A stretch of 64,000 bases of DNA. Source: JAZKFT01 sp965246935 (lineage in GTDB: Bacteria; Bacteroidota; Bacteroidia; Chitinophagales; Chitinophagaceae). Where the stretch lies: the NCBI GenBank assembly GCA_965246935.1, contig CBDFGC010000022.1, positions 1-64,000 of the forward strand, given 5' to 3'. Of this stretch, positions 17,280 to 24,894 are shown one piece after another (the stretch's first letter is position 1; the number at the start of each line of letters is the position of its first letter). A program made the translations under genes and the position numbers. The notes beneath the pieces were generated by a model that saw only the letters and a list, made by a program, of their open reading frames with translations, made no database searches and had not been told where the DNA came from.

Positions 17280-17424
17280 CGTGAAGCGTGAATGGTGAAT
17301 TGTGAATAAAAAACGTGAAGCGTAAATGTCAGGTAAAATTGGCCAATTATTTTTTGATAGCTGCAAAGTAGCTTTCATCTTAAACCGCATCAATTATTCA
17401 TGATTGACGATTCACGATTCACGA
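17280..17424. repeat. inverted word-repeat arms (GTGAATG / ATTCACG) between dtd and engB
   Basis: The left run (17280-17330) contains GTGAAGC, GTGAATG, GTGAATT, GTGAATA units; the right run (17393-17424) contains the complement, GATTCACGATTCACGAAC. About 60 bases separate them. The pair fills the divergent gap between dtd and engB, and the engB promoter-like GAACTTTG follows directly. Confidence 0.6.
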
Positions 17425-17434
17425 ACTTTGTGTT

Positions 17435-18080
17435 ATGAATATTGTGAAAGCTGAGTACGTGATCTCCAGCCCCGACTATACCAAATGCCCGCCGCCTGAC
17501 CGGCCGGAATACGCTTTTATTGGCCGAAGCAATGTAGGTAAATCTTCTCTGATTAACATGCTTACCAATAAGCAGAAGTTGGCTAAAACATCTAATTACG
17601 CCCGGCAAAACGCAACTCATTAACCACTTTGAAATTATTAGCACACCCGATAAAGAAACAGTGCCTGCAACATACTGGTATCTTTCGGATTTGCCGGGCT
17701 ATGGCTACGCAAAAGTAAGCCACCGCCAACGCAATAATTTTCAACTGATGATAGAGCATTACCTGCGTTTGCGAACTAATTTGCAACAGGTTTTTGTATT
17801 GATCGACAGCCGCCATGAAACTCAAAAAATTGATCTGGATTTTTTACACGAACTGGGCCAGTGGCAAACACCTTTCAGCCTCGTATTTACCAAAATTGAT
17901 AAGGAAACACAAAGCGTAGTAGCTAAAAATGTAACTGGATTTCTAAATAAACTCAAAGCCACCTGGCAATTTCTACCCCGGCATTTTGTAACCAGCGCCG
18001 TTAAAGGTATTGGAAGGGACAAGATTCTGGCTTTAATAGAAGAGCTAAATGAGAACAGACAACAGACGACAGACCACTGA
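17435..18080 (+). CDS. engB: ribosome-biogenesis GTPase EngB (YsxC/YihA), interrupted by a one-base frameshift
   Basis: EngB is a usually essential GTPase for 50S subunit assembly. The first frame (from ATG 17435) reads EYAFIGRSNVGKSSLINML (G1) up to LAKTSN and then stops at 17623. Removing one T near 17594-17597 joins it exactly to the second frame, TPGKTQLINHFEII (G2), WYLSDLPGYGYAKV (G3), FTKIDKE (G4) and TSAVKGIG (G5), ending at 18080. The joined protein has 214 residues, normal for EngB. No slippery site for programmed frameshifting is apparent, so a sequence error or recent mutation is likely. The last residues (NRQQTTDH) are coded by a heptamer word repeat. Confidence 0.85.
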
Positions 18081-18094
18081 CGACAGACTGCAGG
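18053..18094. repeat. heptamer word run (GACAGAC / GACGACA) overlapping the engB 3' end
   Basis: Tandem degenerate 7-base units, such as AACAGAC, GACGACA, GACCACT and GACGACA, start inside the last codons of engB and continue past its stop at 18080. The same word appears at 26321-26387 and in the pyrD insertion. Confidence 0.55.
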
Positions 18095-18195
18095 TTTCAC
18101 TTTTCAATTACTTTCAATGGGCTGCAAAATTTGAAACCATCTTTTATACATAAAAAAATTGAGAACAGTTTTTGACACCAGTTTATTTTGAACAT

Positions 18196-18224
18196 CATTC
18201 ACCATTCACTATTCACCATTCACG
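18196..18224 (+). repeat. ATTCACC heptamer run just ahead of the Lon-N gene
   Basis: Four consecutive 7-base units, ATTCACC, ATTCACT, ATTCACC and ATTCACG, end three bases before the ATG at 18228. A TTATTTTG promoter-like box lies immediately upstream (18183-18190), so the repeat would form most of the leader. The word matches the arms at 17280-17424. Confidence 0.6.
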
Positions 18225-18227
18225 AAA

Positions 18228-18863
18228 ATGACCAATTTCATCCCCATATTTCCGCTGGGTATTGTAGTGTATCCCGGCGAAGACCTAAATCTTCACATAT
18301 TTGAAGAACGGTATAAACAATTGATTACTGAATGTTTTGCTGAAAATAAACCCTTTGGTATTCCGGTAGTGATGAACGACCGCATTCAGGAGTATGGCAC
18401 TATTGTTCACATTACAGAAGTGGTAGCCGTGCACGAAGATGGTAAAATGGACATCCGCACCCGTGGTGGTGATATTTTTCGTCTGCTGGAAGTGATAAAA
18501 GAATTGCCGGGTAAACTGTACTCCGGTGCCATTGTAAGCTATCCTGAAAACAGTAATACTGCAAAAATTTCGCAAATGCAGCGCCTGATTCAGTTCATCC
18601 GGGAGTTGCATAAGTTGCTGAACATAACCAAAGATTTTAAAAAGGGGGATAATGAGCTGATTACTTATGATTTAGCTCACCATGCCGGCATGAACCTGCA
18701 GGAAGAGTTCGAGTTGCTCCAGTTATTCCGGGAAGACCAGCGGCAGGAGTACCTAAAGCGGCACCTCAATAAGGTAATTCCGATGGTAGCTGGCATTGAA
18801 TCGTTAAAAGAAAAAATAAAACTGAACGGGCATTTCCGTGATGCAAAAGGATTGGAGATGTAA
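18228..18863 (+). CDS. Lon N-terminal (LON substrate-binding) domain protein
   Basis: The 211-residue protein starts with IPIFPLGIVVYPGEDLNLHIFEERYKQLI, the hallmark of the LON N-terminal/PUA-like domain, and continues to a helical C-terminal part (about residues 115-211). There is no AAA+ or protease domain, so it is a stand-alone relative such as those annotated peptidase S16. Its role is not established. It begins directly after the ATTCACC word run and is followed by an AAGTCCG word run. Confidence 0.8.
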   Translation: MTNFIPIFPLGIVVYPGEDLNLHIFEERYKQLITECFAENKPFGIPVVMNDRIQEYGTIVHITEVVAVHEDGKMDIRTRGGDIFRLLEVIKELPGKLYSGAIVSYPENSNTAKISQMQRLIQFIRELHKLLNITKDFKKGDNELITYDLAHHAGMNLQEEFELLQLFREDQRQEYLKRHLNKVIPMVAGIESLKEKIKLNGHFRDAKGLEM

Positions 18864-18956
18864 GGAAAGACCGAAAGTCCGGGAAACCGGAAGTTCTGAA
18901 GAGGGAAAGACTCAAAGTCTGTAAGATGGGAGTCCGGAAATCCGGAAGGTTCGAAG
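18863..18956. repeat. left AAGTCCG word arm of a repeat pair flanking the four-helix-bundle gene
   Basis: The stretch is a chain of degenerate 8-base units such as AAAGACCG, AAAGTCCG, GGAAACCG, AGTCCGGA and AATCCGGA. The 18 bases AAGACCGAAAGTCCGGGA at 18867-18884 return exactly as the reverse complement at 19442-19459, on the far side of the next gene. Confidence 0.65.
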
Positions 18957-18998
18957 TGCTTAGTTTATTCTATTAATCATTATCAATGATTAAATTTT

Positions 18999-19388
18999 AT
19001 GCCGTTTAAATTTGAGAAGCTGCTTGTTTGGCAAAAAGCTTTAGATCTTGCAGATGCTGTGTATCACCTAACAGTAAAATGTTTTCCGAGAGAAGAAATA
19101 TACGTGTTGACCTCACAAATAAGAAGAGCTGCTGATTCTGTTTCTCTGAATATTGCAGAGGGATCCACCGGGCAATCTAATGCAGAGTTTACCCGGTTTT
19201 TAAACATCGCATTGCGGTCTGATGTTGAAGTAGTAGGTTGCCTGTATCTTGGCAGAAAACGAGGCTATATTCAAAACGATAATTTTGATAGTATCTATAA
19301 ACAATGTGAAGAAATTCTGGTAATGATCAATGGCTTAAAAAATGCTTTGGCAAAAAAAGGCGAAGGCAAACCACAAAATGATCTGTAG
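18999..19388 (+). CDS. four-helix-bundle protein (S23 / 23S rRNA-intervening-sequence family)
   Basis: The 129-residue protein matches the four-helix-bundle family: FEKLLVWQKALDLADAVYHLT, FPREEIYVLTSQIRRAADSVSLNIAEGS, then FTRFLNIALRSDVEVVGCL. Relatives were first found encoded inside 23S rRNA intervening sequences of Leptospira and Coxiella; stand-alone copies are frequent in Bacteroidota and have no settled function. The gene is enclosed by inverted AAGTCCG word arms (18863-18956 and 19441-19469), which suggests that gene and arms arrived or move together. That is inference. Confidence 0.88.
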   Translation: MPFKFEKLLVWQKALDLADAVYHLTVKCFPREEIYVLTSQIRRAADSVSLNIAEGSTGQSNAEFTRFLNIALRSDVEVVGCLYLGRKRGYIQNDNFDSIYKQCEEILVMINGLKNALAKKGEGKPQNDL

Positions 19389-19440
19389 GTTGATTGCGAT
19401 GGTTTTTAACGCTGGTCTTTTTAACTTCTACTCTTATCAA

Positions 19441-19469
19441 CTCCCGGACTTTCGGTCTTCCGGACTCTA
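19441..19469. repeat. right AAGTCCG word arm downstream of the four-helix-bundle gene
   Basis: CTCCCGGACTTTCGGTCTTC and the following CGGACTCT are the inverted counterpart of the arm at 18863-18956, sharing an exact 18-base stretch. It ends four bases before the coaX ATG. Confidence 0.65.
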
Positions 19470-19473
19470 AAAT

Positions 19474-20211
19474 ATGACTACTCTCTGCCTTGATTTTGGC
19501 AACACCCGTCGCAAAGCTGCTATCTTTCACGATGCACAGCTACATGTTACCATTCCCCTGCCCGACGATCATTTGCCGGAGGCGGTACAGTCAATAATAA
19601 AGGAACATCAACCTCAGCGATCTATTCTTTCTTCGGTTATTCATCATGCTCCCGAAGTAGAAACCATTTTACAGCAGCATACGCAATTTCATTTATTAGC
19701 TGCTGCAACCAGCCAACTCAATTTTACAACGCCGGTTGGCAAGCCCGAAACCATTGGCGCCGACCGGCTGGCACTTTGTGCAGCGGCTGTTTTACATAGC
19801 CCGCGCTGCAATAACCTGGTGATTGGGCTTGGCACCTGCATTACGTACAACTTTATTAATGTTAACAACGAGTTCCTGGGCGGGGGTATTTCGCCGGGTA
19901 TGTACATGCGTATGAAAGCCTTGAATTCCTATACTGCGATGCTGCCAATTGTAGAACCACACTGGAATGTACCGCTGATAGGTTACGATACGAAAACCAA
20001 TATTCAGAGCGGTGTAGTGCTGGGTATGGCATTGGAGATTGATGGATTCATATCATCTTACCAAAAGAAGTACCAGGCATTTAACGTGTTTTTAACCGGG
20101 GGTGATGCTATTCATTTGTCCCCCCATATTAAAAGCAGGATATTTGCCGACCCCGAATTATTGTTTAAAGGACTCTATGCAATCTGTACCATCAACCAAC
20201 CTGCTGCGTAG
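19474..20211 (+). CDS. coaX: type III pantothenate kinase
   Basis: CoaX phosphorylates pantothenate in the first step of coenzyme A synthesis. The 245-residue protein has LCLDFGNTRRKAAIF (ATP P-loop equivalent), GADRLALCAAAVL, and IGLGTCITYNFI, where the Bacteroidota form has GTCITY in place of the common GTATT. GISPGMYMRMKALNSYTA and LTGGDA are further family motifs. coaBC, the next two steps of the pathway, is 11 kb away on the other strand. The 3' end overlaps the next gene by 35 bases. Confidence 0.92.
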   Translation: MTTLCLDFGNTRRKAAIFHDAQLHVTIPLPDDHLPEAVQSIIKEHQPQRSILSSVIHHAPEVETILQQHTQFHLLAAATSQLNFTTPVGKPETIGADRLALCAAAVLHSPRCNNLVIGLGTCITYNFINVNNEFLGGGISPGMYMRMKALNSYTAMLPIVEPHWNVPLIGYDTKTNIQSGVVLGMALEIDGFISSYQKKYQAFNVFLTGGDAIHLSPHIKSRIFADPELLFKGLYAICTINQPAA

Positions 20212-21505
20212 CGCTGTTATTGGCGCTCTTTCACTGACTGCTTTTTCTTCCATGGCACAAATCAATTCACCCTATAGCCGCTATGGCCTGGGCGATGTGA
20301 ATATGAGCGGCAACGCCCTGAACCGGGCACTTGGCGGATTGACAGCTCCCTATACGGATTTGCAATCCGTGAATTTCCTGAACCCTGCTTCTTATAGCAA
20401 TATTAAATGGGTAACGTTTGATGTAGGCACCGAAATTGAAAACCGCAGCATTAGAAACCAGGCAAAAACCGTAAAATACAATACCGGAAATTTTGCTTTC
20501 AACTATGTAACGCTGGGCTTGCCGCTCAGCAAGAAACACAACTGGGGCTTTGCTTTTGGGTTGCGTCCCGATAGCCGCATCAATTATAAAATTGAAACCC
20601 ATGAACGGTTGAACACCGCTCAAACATTAAAGGACAGCGTTTTTACTTTTTACGAAGGCAGTGGTGGCACCTACAAAGCATTTTTAGGTTCAGGTATTAA
20701 GTTTGGTGGATTCAGTATTGGTGCCAATTTTGGTTATCACTTTGGCCAGCAGCAGCTAAGCACCCGTCGCATTTTTATAGCCGACAGCGCCAACGTAGCT
20801 TATTATAAATCTAACTCCGCTAACAATGTTTCACTGGGCAGTCTTTTCCTGGAAACCGGTATTCAGTACCAAGGTAAGGTAGCTAAGGACCTGTACCTGC
20901 AGGTTGGGGCCACCTATAATATGAAACACAACCTCCGGGGCAGCCGGGATGTAACCCGTGAAACATATGATTATGATGCCAACGGCAATTCCTACACCGT
21001 CGACAGCATCTTTAATACGACCGGTCAGGATGGAGACGTAAATTTTCCGGCTTCATATACTGCAGGTATCGCCTTGCAAAAAGCGAATCAATGGCTGCTG
21101 GGTGTACAATACGATGCAGCTAAATGGTCCGATTATTCCTACTATGGCCTGAAGGATCCGGTTGCCAACAGCTATGTTTTCCGGGTAGGTGGCCAGGTTA
21201 CCCCCTCTATCGCCAGCGCTTCGTTTTTTAAGCGGCTTACGTACCGGGGTGGGTTCTATTTTGGTAAGGACTATGTTAATATCAAAAACAATCAGTTGCC
21301 GGTATATGCTGCAACCTTTGGTGTTGGTATTCCGGTATATCATAATAATTATGCCTTACGGCAATACCTTACCACTATTAACGTGGGTCTTGAAATTGGC
21401 GGCAGAGGCAACAATACCTCAACCCTAAAAGAAAATTTTTTCAAGGTACATATTGGTTTTTCCCTGAGTGATCTGTCGTGGTTCCAGCCCCGGAAGTATG
21501 ATTAG
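20177..21505 (+). CDS. outer membrane beta-barrel protein, FadL/OMPP1-like
   Basis: From ATG 20177 (MQSVPSTNLL) the protein has 442 residues with a signal peptide ending near SMAQ. The mature start INSPYSRYGLGDVNMSGNALNRALGGL, followed by alternating beta-strands and SYYGLKDPVANSYVFRVGGQ, is characteristic of a Bacteroidota outer-membrane barrel family related to OMPP1/FadL, probably a channel for hydrophobic compounds. It overlaps coaX by 35 bases. In this phylum it is commonly the neighbour of coaX and lptC, as here. Confidence 0.75.
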   Translation: MQSVPSTNLLRSAVIGALSLTAFSSMAQINSPYSRYGLGDVNMSGNALNRALGGLTAPYTDLQSVNFLNPASYSNIKWVTFDVGTEIENRSIRNQAKTVKYNTGNFAFNYVTLGLPLSKKHNWGFAFGLRPDSRINYKIETHERLNTAQTLKDSVFTFYEGSGGTYKAFLGSGIKFGGFSIGANFGYHFGQQQLSTRRIFIADSANVAYYKSNSANNVSLGSLFLETGIQYQGKVAKDLYLQVGATYNMKHNLRGSRDVTRETYDYDANGNSYTVDSIFNTTGQDGDVNFPASYTAGIALQKANQWLLGVQYDAAKWSDYSYYGLKDPVANSYVFRVGGQVTPSIASASFFKRLTYRGGFYFGKDYVNIKNNQLPVYAATFGVGIPVYHNNYALRQYLTTINVGLEIGGRGNNTSTLKENFFKVHIGFSLSDLSWFQPRKYD

Positions 21506-21751
21506 GCCTCCCCAACCTCCCGACTAAAAGTATGGGACAGGCTCTCCAAAGGAGGAGCTCATGAGGTACCAAAATATATGACTAACCATTCGTTTCAATC
21601 AGAAAAGCTTAATTATTGATTTGGTGTATTCATATGATAGGATGCATATTGATATTATTCAAAACATATTCTTCATCCTCTTTTTTAACCAACTTAATGC
21701 ACATCATTTAAAGAGGAATTTAATACAAGGGCCATCACAAACCTGAAAAAC

Positions 21752-22032
21752 ATGGATGGCAATGCTAAAAAAATTAGAGACGAATTTTATCGCCCTGCAT
21801 AATTGGCGTTGTTCTATTAATCATTGGAATAATTTTCTGCTTTGTACGGTTAAATGCGTCACATAGTTGGAATTTGATTGCAGCGATCTTTTGTTTTCTG
21901 CCTTTACTACTGCTTCTCTTTATTGATAGCATTGTGAAGATGTTTATCAAAGGCAAAACGCTGATGTTATGGATGATAGAAATTGCTGTAATTCTTTTAA
22001 TAATTTTTGGGTTCAATTATATCGCACATTAA
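21752..22032 (+). pseudogene. small three-helix membrane protein with an apparent frameshift
   Basis: From ATG 21752 a short frame reads MDGNAKKIRDEFYRPA and then stops. Shifting by one base within 21778-21800 opens a 75-codon frame to the stop at 22030-22032: IIGVVLLIIGIIFCFVRL, then WNLIAAIFCFLPLLLLLFID and MLWMIEIAVILLIIFGFNYI, three clear membrane helices. The second frame has no start codon of its own after its preceding stop. The composition is protein-like, so this is probably one gene of about 90 residues broken by an indel. The family is not recognised. Confidence 0.45.
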
Positions 22033-22072
22033 AAATATTTTTTTTATTTATCACAAATTTTCTTGCCTTCTG

Positions 22073-22651
22073 ATGTCGGTAAAAGCTATTCATGTTTGTA
22101 TAATTATTATGACTGCACTATTCTTTTTATGCAGTTGTGAAAACAGTATAGAGGAAATAAAGAAGGCAACCGGTATTAATAAGAAACTTCAAATAGAAGA
22201 AGCTATAGACGTAAGCAGCTACCTGAGCCAAAGCGGAGATATGCGGGCCCACCTTACAGCTCCACTCATGTATAACTACCATACCGATTCGCCTTACATT
22301 GAATTTCCTAAACGGCTGCATGTAGATTTTTACAAAGACTCCCTGGTCATTGAAAGCATTGTTGACGCTAAATATTCCCGCTACCTTACCAACGAAGCTA
22401 AAATACTATTACGGGATAGTGTAGTGGTACATAACCTGCTCACCGGCGACTCGCTCAAAACAAATGAAATGTGGTGGGATCAGCGGAAGCAATTATTTTA
22501 TGGCAATAAACCAGTCGTGATGTTCATCACCGGGCTGCAACAAAACCTGAAAGGCAGCGGCTTTACCGCCAAACAGGATCTTAGCAAATGGTCGCTGATG
22601 GATAGTACGACCGGCAATATGCGGGTGCCCGGCGATATGGGTCTGCCTTAG
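22073..22651 (+). CDS. lptC: LPS export protein LptC
   Basis: From ATG 22073 (MSVKAIHVCIII) the product has 192 residues with a lipoprotein or anchor sequence ALFFLCSCEN. The body AHLTAPLMYNYHTDSPYIEFPKRLHVDFY, AKYSRYLTNEAKILLRDSVVV and GDSLKTNEMWWDQRKQLFYG is the beta-jellyroll bridge of LptC, which carries lipopolysaccharide from the inner-membrane LptBFG complex to LptA. The longer frame from 22007 has no support. It lies between the coaX/outer-membrane pair and gldE, a usual order in Bacteroidota. Confidence 0.88.
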   Translation: MSVKAIHVCIIIMTALFFLCSCENSIEEIKKATGINKKLQIEEAIDVSSYLSQSGDMRAHLTAPLMYNYHTDSPYIEFPKRLHVDFYKDSLVIESIVDAKYSRYLTNEAKILLRDSVVVHNLLTGDSLKTNEMWWDQRKQLFYGNKPVVMFITGLQQNLKGSGFTAKQDLSKWSLMDSTTGNMRVPGDMGLP

Positions 22652-22666
22652 TAAATCCCGCTTTAA

Positions 22667-22837
22667 AGGGTTCTCAAATCCCTTCAAAGGTTTTTTAGAT
22701 GTTGATTTTGCACTTTCCGAAGCTTTTTTGACCTCACTAAAAATTTGCATACTAAAGGACGCAATGGGAGCTTGAAAAGTAACAATCATCTGGCTTTTCC
22801 AAAATACCTCAACCCCCTGAAAGGATTTGAGAACCCT
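22667..22837. repeat. inverted repeat GGGTTCTCAAATCC ... GGATTTGAGAACCC in the lptC-gldE gap
   Basis: The 24 bases at 22667-22690 (core AGGGTTCTCAAATCC, then CTTCAAAGG) are mirrored at 22816-22837 with one small difference. About 125 bases lie between. AACCCTTCAAGGGG next to the right arm adds a small hairpin. No frame is seen inside. This could be a small mobile repeat; the gldE promoter box follows at 22881. Confidence 0.55.
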
Positions 22838-22880
22838 TCAAGGGGTCTTTTCCCAAAAATTGCTTTTATTGCAGTTGGAT

Positions 22881-22889
22881 TAACTTTTG
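22881..22889 (+). promoter_or_regulatory. promoter -7-like box TAACTTTTG for gldE
   Basis: TAACTTTTG is the TAnnTTTG consensus with one extra base and ends 18 bases before ATG 22908. The in-frame ATG at 22887 would lie inside it, which supports 22908 as the start. Confidence 0.4.
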
Positions 22890-22907
22890 CAATTCCTCAC
22901 TTTACAC

Positions 22908-24158
22908 ATGATTTTACTGTTTATTATTCTTACGCTCCTGCTGACCGGATTTTTTTCGGGCATCGAAATGGCGTTTATCAGCGTAAACAAACTAAACGTG
23001 GAGCTGAAGAAAAAGCAGGGGCGTCGCAGCGGTTTAATTTTAAGCCGTTTCATTGATCACCCTTCCCGTTTCATCGGTACCTGTCTGGTAGGTTTCAATA
23101 TTTGCCTGGTGGCATACGGCCTCATGATCAGCAATTTCCTGAACCCTTACTGGAAGCGTTTTAACCTGGATGATTTTGACAAATCGGGTTCGCTGAAACT
23201 GATTGTAGATGTAGTATTAAGTACCATTATCATCCTGCTCATTGAAGTATTTTTCAAAGCCATCTTCCGTGCAAAAAGCGACCAGGTGCTACATTTTTTT
23301 GCCCGTACCATGAAGTTTTTTGACAATATTTTCGGTGGGATTGCCAAAGGTTTTGTTGCCATTGCAGAATGGGTATTGAAATACATTTTTAATGTAAACA
23401 TCAATGAACAGAAAGAGGCTTTTACCCGTGGTGATCTGGAGCATTATTTTCAACAAAATAAGGAAGGTGATGAAGAAGCAGGTGAACTGAATACGGAAAT
23501 GTTTGAAAACGCTTTAAGCCTTCCTTCCATCAAAATCAGAAGTTGCCTGGTGCCCCGTAAAGAAATTGTGGCTGTGGACATCTCCACACCGCTTTCCGAA
23601 TTAAAACAAAAAATGATTGACACCCACCTGAGCCGCATTGTAATTTATGAAGGCGGTATTGATAATATTACCGGGTATGTACACCAGCTTGATTTATTTA
23701 AACAGCCCGCTGATATTAAAAGTATTTTACTGCCCATCCCGGCAGTGCCTGAAAGTATGACTGCCGCCGGCCTGATCAGTAAATTCAGCCGGGAACAAAA
23801 AAGCATTGCCTGGGTGGTAGATGAATTTGGTGGCACCAGCGGCATTGTAACCATGGAAGACCTGCTGGAAGAGATATTCGGCGAAATAAAGGATGAGTAC
23901 GACCGGGAGGAACTGGTAGATAAACAATTGGCTGAAAAGGAGTATATCTTCAGCGGCCGTATTGAACTGGATTTTTTAAACGAAAAATACGACCTTAACT
24001 TTTCAGCAACCGAATCAGAAACACTGAGCGGTTATATTGTGAATGCACATGGTGGCCTACCGGAAATAAATGAAAAAATAATTATCGGTAACTACCAGTT
24101 CGACATTATTAACCGTAGCGATACACGGATTGAGTTAGTGAAAGTGCGGTTGCTGTGA
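22908..24158 (+). CDS. gldE: CNNM-domain/CBS-pair membrane protein (HlyC/CorC, GldE-like)
   Basis: The 416-residue protein has an N-terminal DUF21/CNNM membrane domain (ILTLLLTGFFSGIEMAFISVNKL and two or three further helices to about residue 150), then a CBS pair (MFENALSLPSIKIRSCLVPRKEIVAVD to IMEDLLEEIFGEI-type sequence, here VTMEDLLEEIFGEIKDEYD), and a C-terminal CorC/HlyC transporter-associated domain. Relatives include magnesium-cobalt efflux proteins and GldE of gliding bacteria; the choice between these is not possible from sequence, and gldE is used as the usual name at this locus beside lptC. Start chosen by the promoter box. Confidence 0.75.
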   Translation: MILLFIILTLLLTGFFSGIEMAFISVNKLNVELKKKQGRRSGLILSRFIDHPSRFIGTCLVGFNICLVAYGLMISNFLNPYWKRFNLDDFDKSGSLKLIVDVVLSTIIILLIEVFFKAIFRAKSDQVLHFFARTMKFFDNIFGGIAKGFVAIAEWVLKYIFNVNINEQKEAFTRGDLEHYFQQNKEGDEEAGELNTEMFENALSLPSIKIRSCLVPRKEIVAVDISTPLSELKQKMIDTHLSRIVIYEGGIDNITGYVHQLDLFKQPADIKSILLPIPAVPESMTAAGLISKFSREQKSIAWVVDEFGGTSGIVTMEDLLEEIFGEIKDEYDREELVDKQLAEKEYIFSGRIELDFLNEKYDLNFSATESETLSGYIVNAHGGLPEINEKIIIGNYQFDIINRSDTRIELVKVRLL

Positions 24159-24272
24159 GTTTCTTCACCACATAGGCACATAAGGTACACATAGTTTCAC
24201 ATAAGAATACAATAACAGAGGAAAGAAAACACAAGGCAGGCACAGGAAAACATTTTAAATTATAAATAAACC

Positions 24273-24299
24273 CGGCTGTTTCATTTTCTGAAACAGCCG
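24273..24299 (+). terminator. hairpin after gldE
   Basis: CGGCTGTTTC and GAAACAGCCG form a perfect 10-base stem with a 7-base loop, 115 bases past the gldE stop. There is no T run, so it may be a processing or partial termination hairpin. Confidence 0.45.
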
Positions 24300-24396
24300 A
24301 TGCTTGATAGTATAAATTGTTGCTACACTCTGCAAGAGAGGTTTTAAACAATAAAGTCATTCCGTATTCTATTACCTATGTTTCTAAAAACTTTTG

Positions 24397-24786
24397 TTAG
24401 TGGCTATTTTGAGCGTACAAGTTATCAATAGTCATTCCTATTCCATAAGTCAGCCTAAATCCAAAGTTTAAATTATCAGAATTAAAATTTACAAAGGGGC
24501 TAGGATTTCCATTATTAATCATTAGAAAAGCAATTCGATTACCATTTTTATAAAAGTCCACTCTAACCTTATTAATGAATTTACGTTGCAATTCAGGCTT
24601 TACATTTCTTGTTAGGATATCTTTAAATTTGTCAATATCCTGTTCAGGAATTCTTACAGTTTTGTTTACTGACTTATAATATATCTCAAACTTGTCAGCC
24701 TTTTGCACTATACTTTTATACTTCTGAAAGTTCTGGTTCTTACAGGATATCAAAGCAATCAATATCATAATAAACAGCCTTGCCAT
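24397..24786 (-). CDS. small predicted lipoprotein, family unknown
   Basis: The 129-residue protein begins MARLFIMILIALISCKNQ, a short lipoprotein signal with lipobox LISC, so the mature protein would be lipid-anchored in the envelope. The rest (KADKFEIYYKSVNKTVRIPEQDIDKFKDIL, RVDFYKNGNRIAFLMI) is a mixed alpha/beta sequence I do not recognise. The gene is visibly AT-rich compared with gldE and gltA and sits alone between inverted CACATAG word arms, which suggests acquisition with the surrounding repeat. Confidence 0.6.
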   Translation of the reverse strand: MARLFIMILIALISCKNQNFQKYKSIVQKADKFEIYYKSVNKTVRIPEQDIDKFKDILTRNVKPELQRKFINKVRVDFYKNGNRIAFLMINNGNPSPFVNFNSDNLNFGFRLTYGIGMTIDNLYAQNSH

Positions 24787-24894
24787 AAATTGCCACTAAG
24801 TTTCTGCTATTTCTCTTATTACCTCTATTTTCTATCTTCTGTATTTCTATGTGAACCTATGTGCACCTAATGTGCCTATGTGGTAAAGAAAAAA

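Larger units (their letters stand above)
24164..24888. mobile_element. CACATAG word-arm element enclosing a lipoprotein gene
   Basis: ACCACATAGGCACATAAGGT at the left (24164-24204) and the reverse complement at the right (24847-24888) agree at about 37 of 42 positions when aligned by eye. The 640 bases between hold one small AT-rich lipoprotein gene. Similar arms, without a gene, lie at 53151-53312. There is no transposase. Confidence 0.5.
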
